DNA of 36,918 nt from Burkholderiaceae bacterium (GTDB taxonomy: Bacteria; Pseudomonadota; Gammaproteobacteria; Burkholderiales; Burkholderiaceae_C). The notes beneath the pieces were generated by a model that saw only the letters and a list, made by a program, of their open reading frames with translations, ran no database searches and was not told the origin of the DNA. The DNA lies in the NCBI GenBank assembly GCA_004299095.1, contig SCQQ01000046.1, positions 1-36,918 of the forward strand, in the 5' to 3' direction. The translations under genes and the position numbers were made by a program. This document shows, one piece after another, positions 36,867 through 36,918 of the stretch (positions within the stretch are counted from its first letter, which is position 1; every line of letters starts with the position of its first letter).

Positions 36867-36918
36867 ATGCGTACATTCAGCCCGGAATTCAAAGAGCAGT
36901 TGGTAAAGAAACTGCTGA
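36805..36918 (+). mobile_element. Left part of an insertion sequence (incomplete)
   Basis: Sequence from about 36805 (TGTGTCACGATAGATGTCCG) leads into a transposase start. A terminal inverted repeat is plausible here, but its partner lies beyond the window, so the left boundary is an estimate. Nothing else in the window repeats it. Confidence 0.4.
36867..36918 (+). CDS. Transposase N-terminus (HTH/OrfA type), cut by window edge
   Basis: The first 17 codons read MRTFSPEFKEQLVKKLL. The pattern M-R-x-[FY]-S-P-E-F-K-x-x-x-V is the standard opening of IS3-family OrfA and related helix-turn-helix transposases. GGAG 12 bp upstream is a reasonable ribosome site. The frame is still open at the window end. 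Family beyond 'HTH transposase' cannot be assigned from 17 residues. Confidence 0.7.
   Translation, partial: MRTFSPEFKEQLVKKLL

Overview
The window is 36.9 kb of GC-rich chromosomal DNA that reads as a betaproteobacterium, most likely of the order Burkholderiales. Reasons: the bamE-dapB-leuS-lptE block next to a divergent fur, the PTS-Ntr group hpf-ptsN-hprK, alr beside lplT, and a hemB that lacks the zinc-type cysteines. This is a placement from gene content and order, not from a phylogeny. Almost everything is core metabolism, envelope biogenesis or transport. I see no defence system, prophage, CRISPR array, tRNA or rRNA. The only mobile DNA is the start of an IS-type transposase gene at the extreme right edge.

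Layout. 1-4.7 kb (minus): bamE, dapB, leuS, lptE, outer-membrane assembly genes mixed with lysine/peptidoglycan precursor synthesis and tRNA charging; fur is divergent from bamE. 5.2-7.3 kb (minus): hpf, ptsN, hprK. 7.7-9.5 kb: a CorA Mg/Co channel and a convergent MTA/SAH nucleosidase. 9.6-14.4 kb (minus): a long-chain acyl-CoA ligase and the three-subunit proton-translocating transhydrogenase. 14.6-15.4 kb: a TSUP permease. 15.4-19.2 kb (minus): a tightly packed run hemJ, VanZ-like protein, 2Fe-2S ferredoxin, alpha/beta hydrolase, D,D-carboxypeptidase. hemB is divergent from hemJ, so two steps of haem synthesis share one 87-bp intergenic region. A second CorA-type channel follows.

21.6-23 kb is the least ordinary stretch. 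It has a degenerate REP-like palindrome and two small secreted proteins on the minus strand, each followed by a clear intrinsic terminator. One has a Lys/His-rich tandem repeat and the other an internal duplicated motif. A LysR regulator is divergent. 24-27.7 kb: dienelactone hydrolase, a 45-residue membrane protein too short for ordinary ORF cut-offs, threonine ammonia-lyase and argG. Downstream of argG lies a 387-bp gap with GC palindromes, an AAC-rich stretch and an intrinsic terminator; this is the best candidate for an unannotated RNA or a leader attenuator. 28-36.5 kb: a second TSUP permease, a thiolase, two EamA exporters, alr, lplT, a beta-hydroxyacid dehydrogenase and a BON-domain lipoprotein. 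The last 52 bases open a transposase reading frame that runs off the window.

Several minus-strand genes have an upstream start in the longest open frame that is not the real start. I shortened these using the signal peptide, family N-terminus or Shine-Dalgarno site, and say so in each entry. Family assignments rest on motifs I can read in the translations. No database search was possible.
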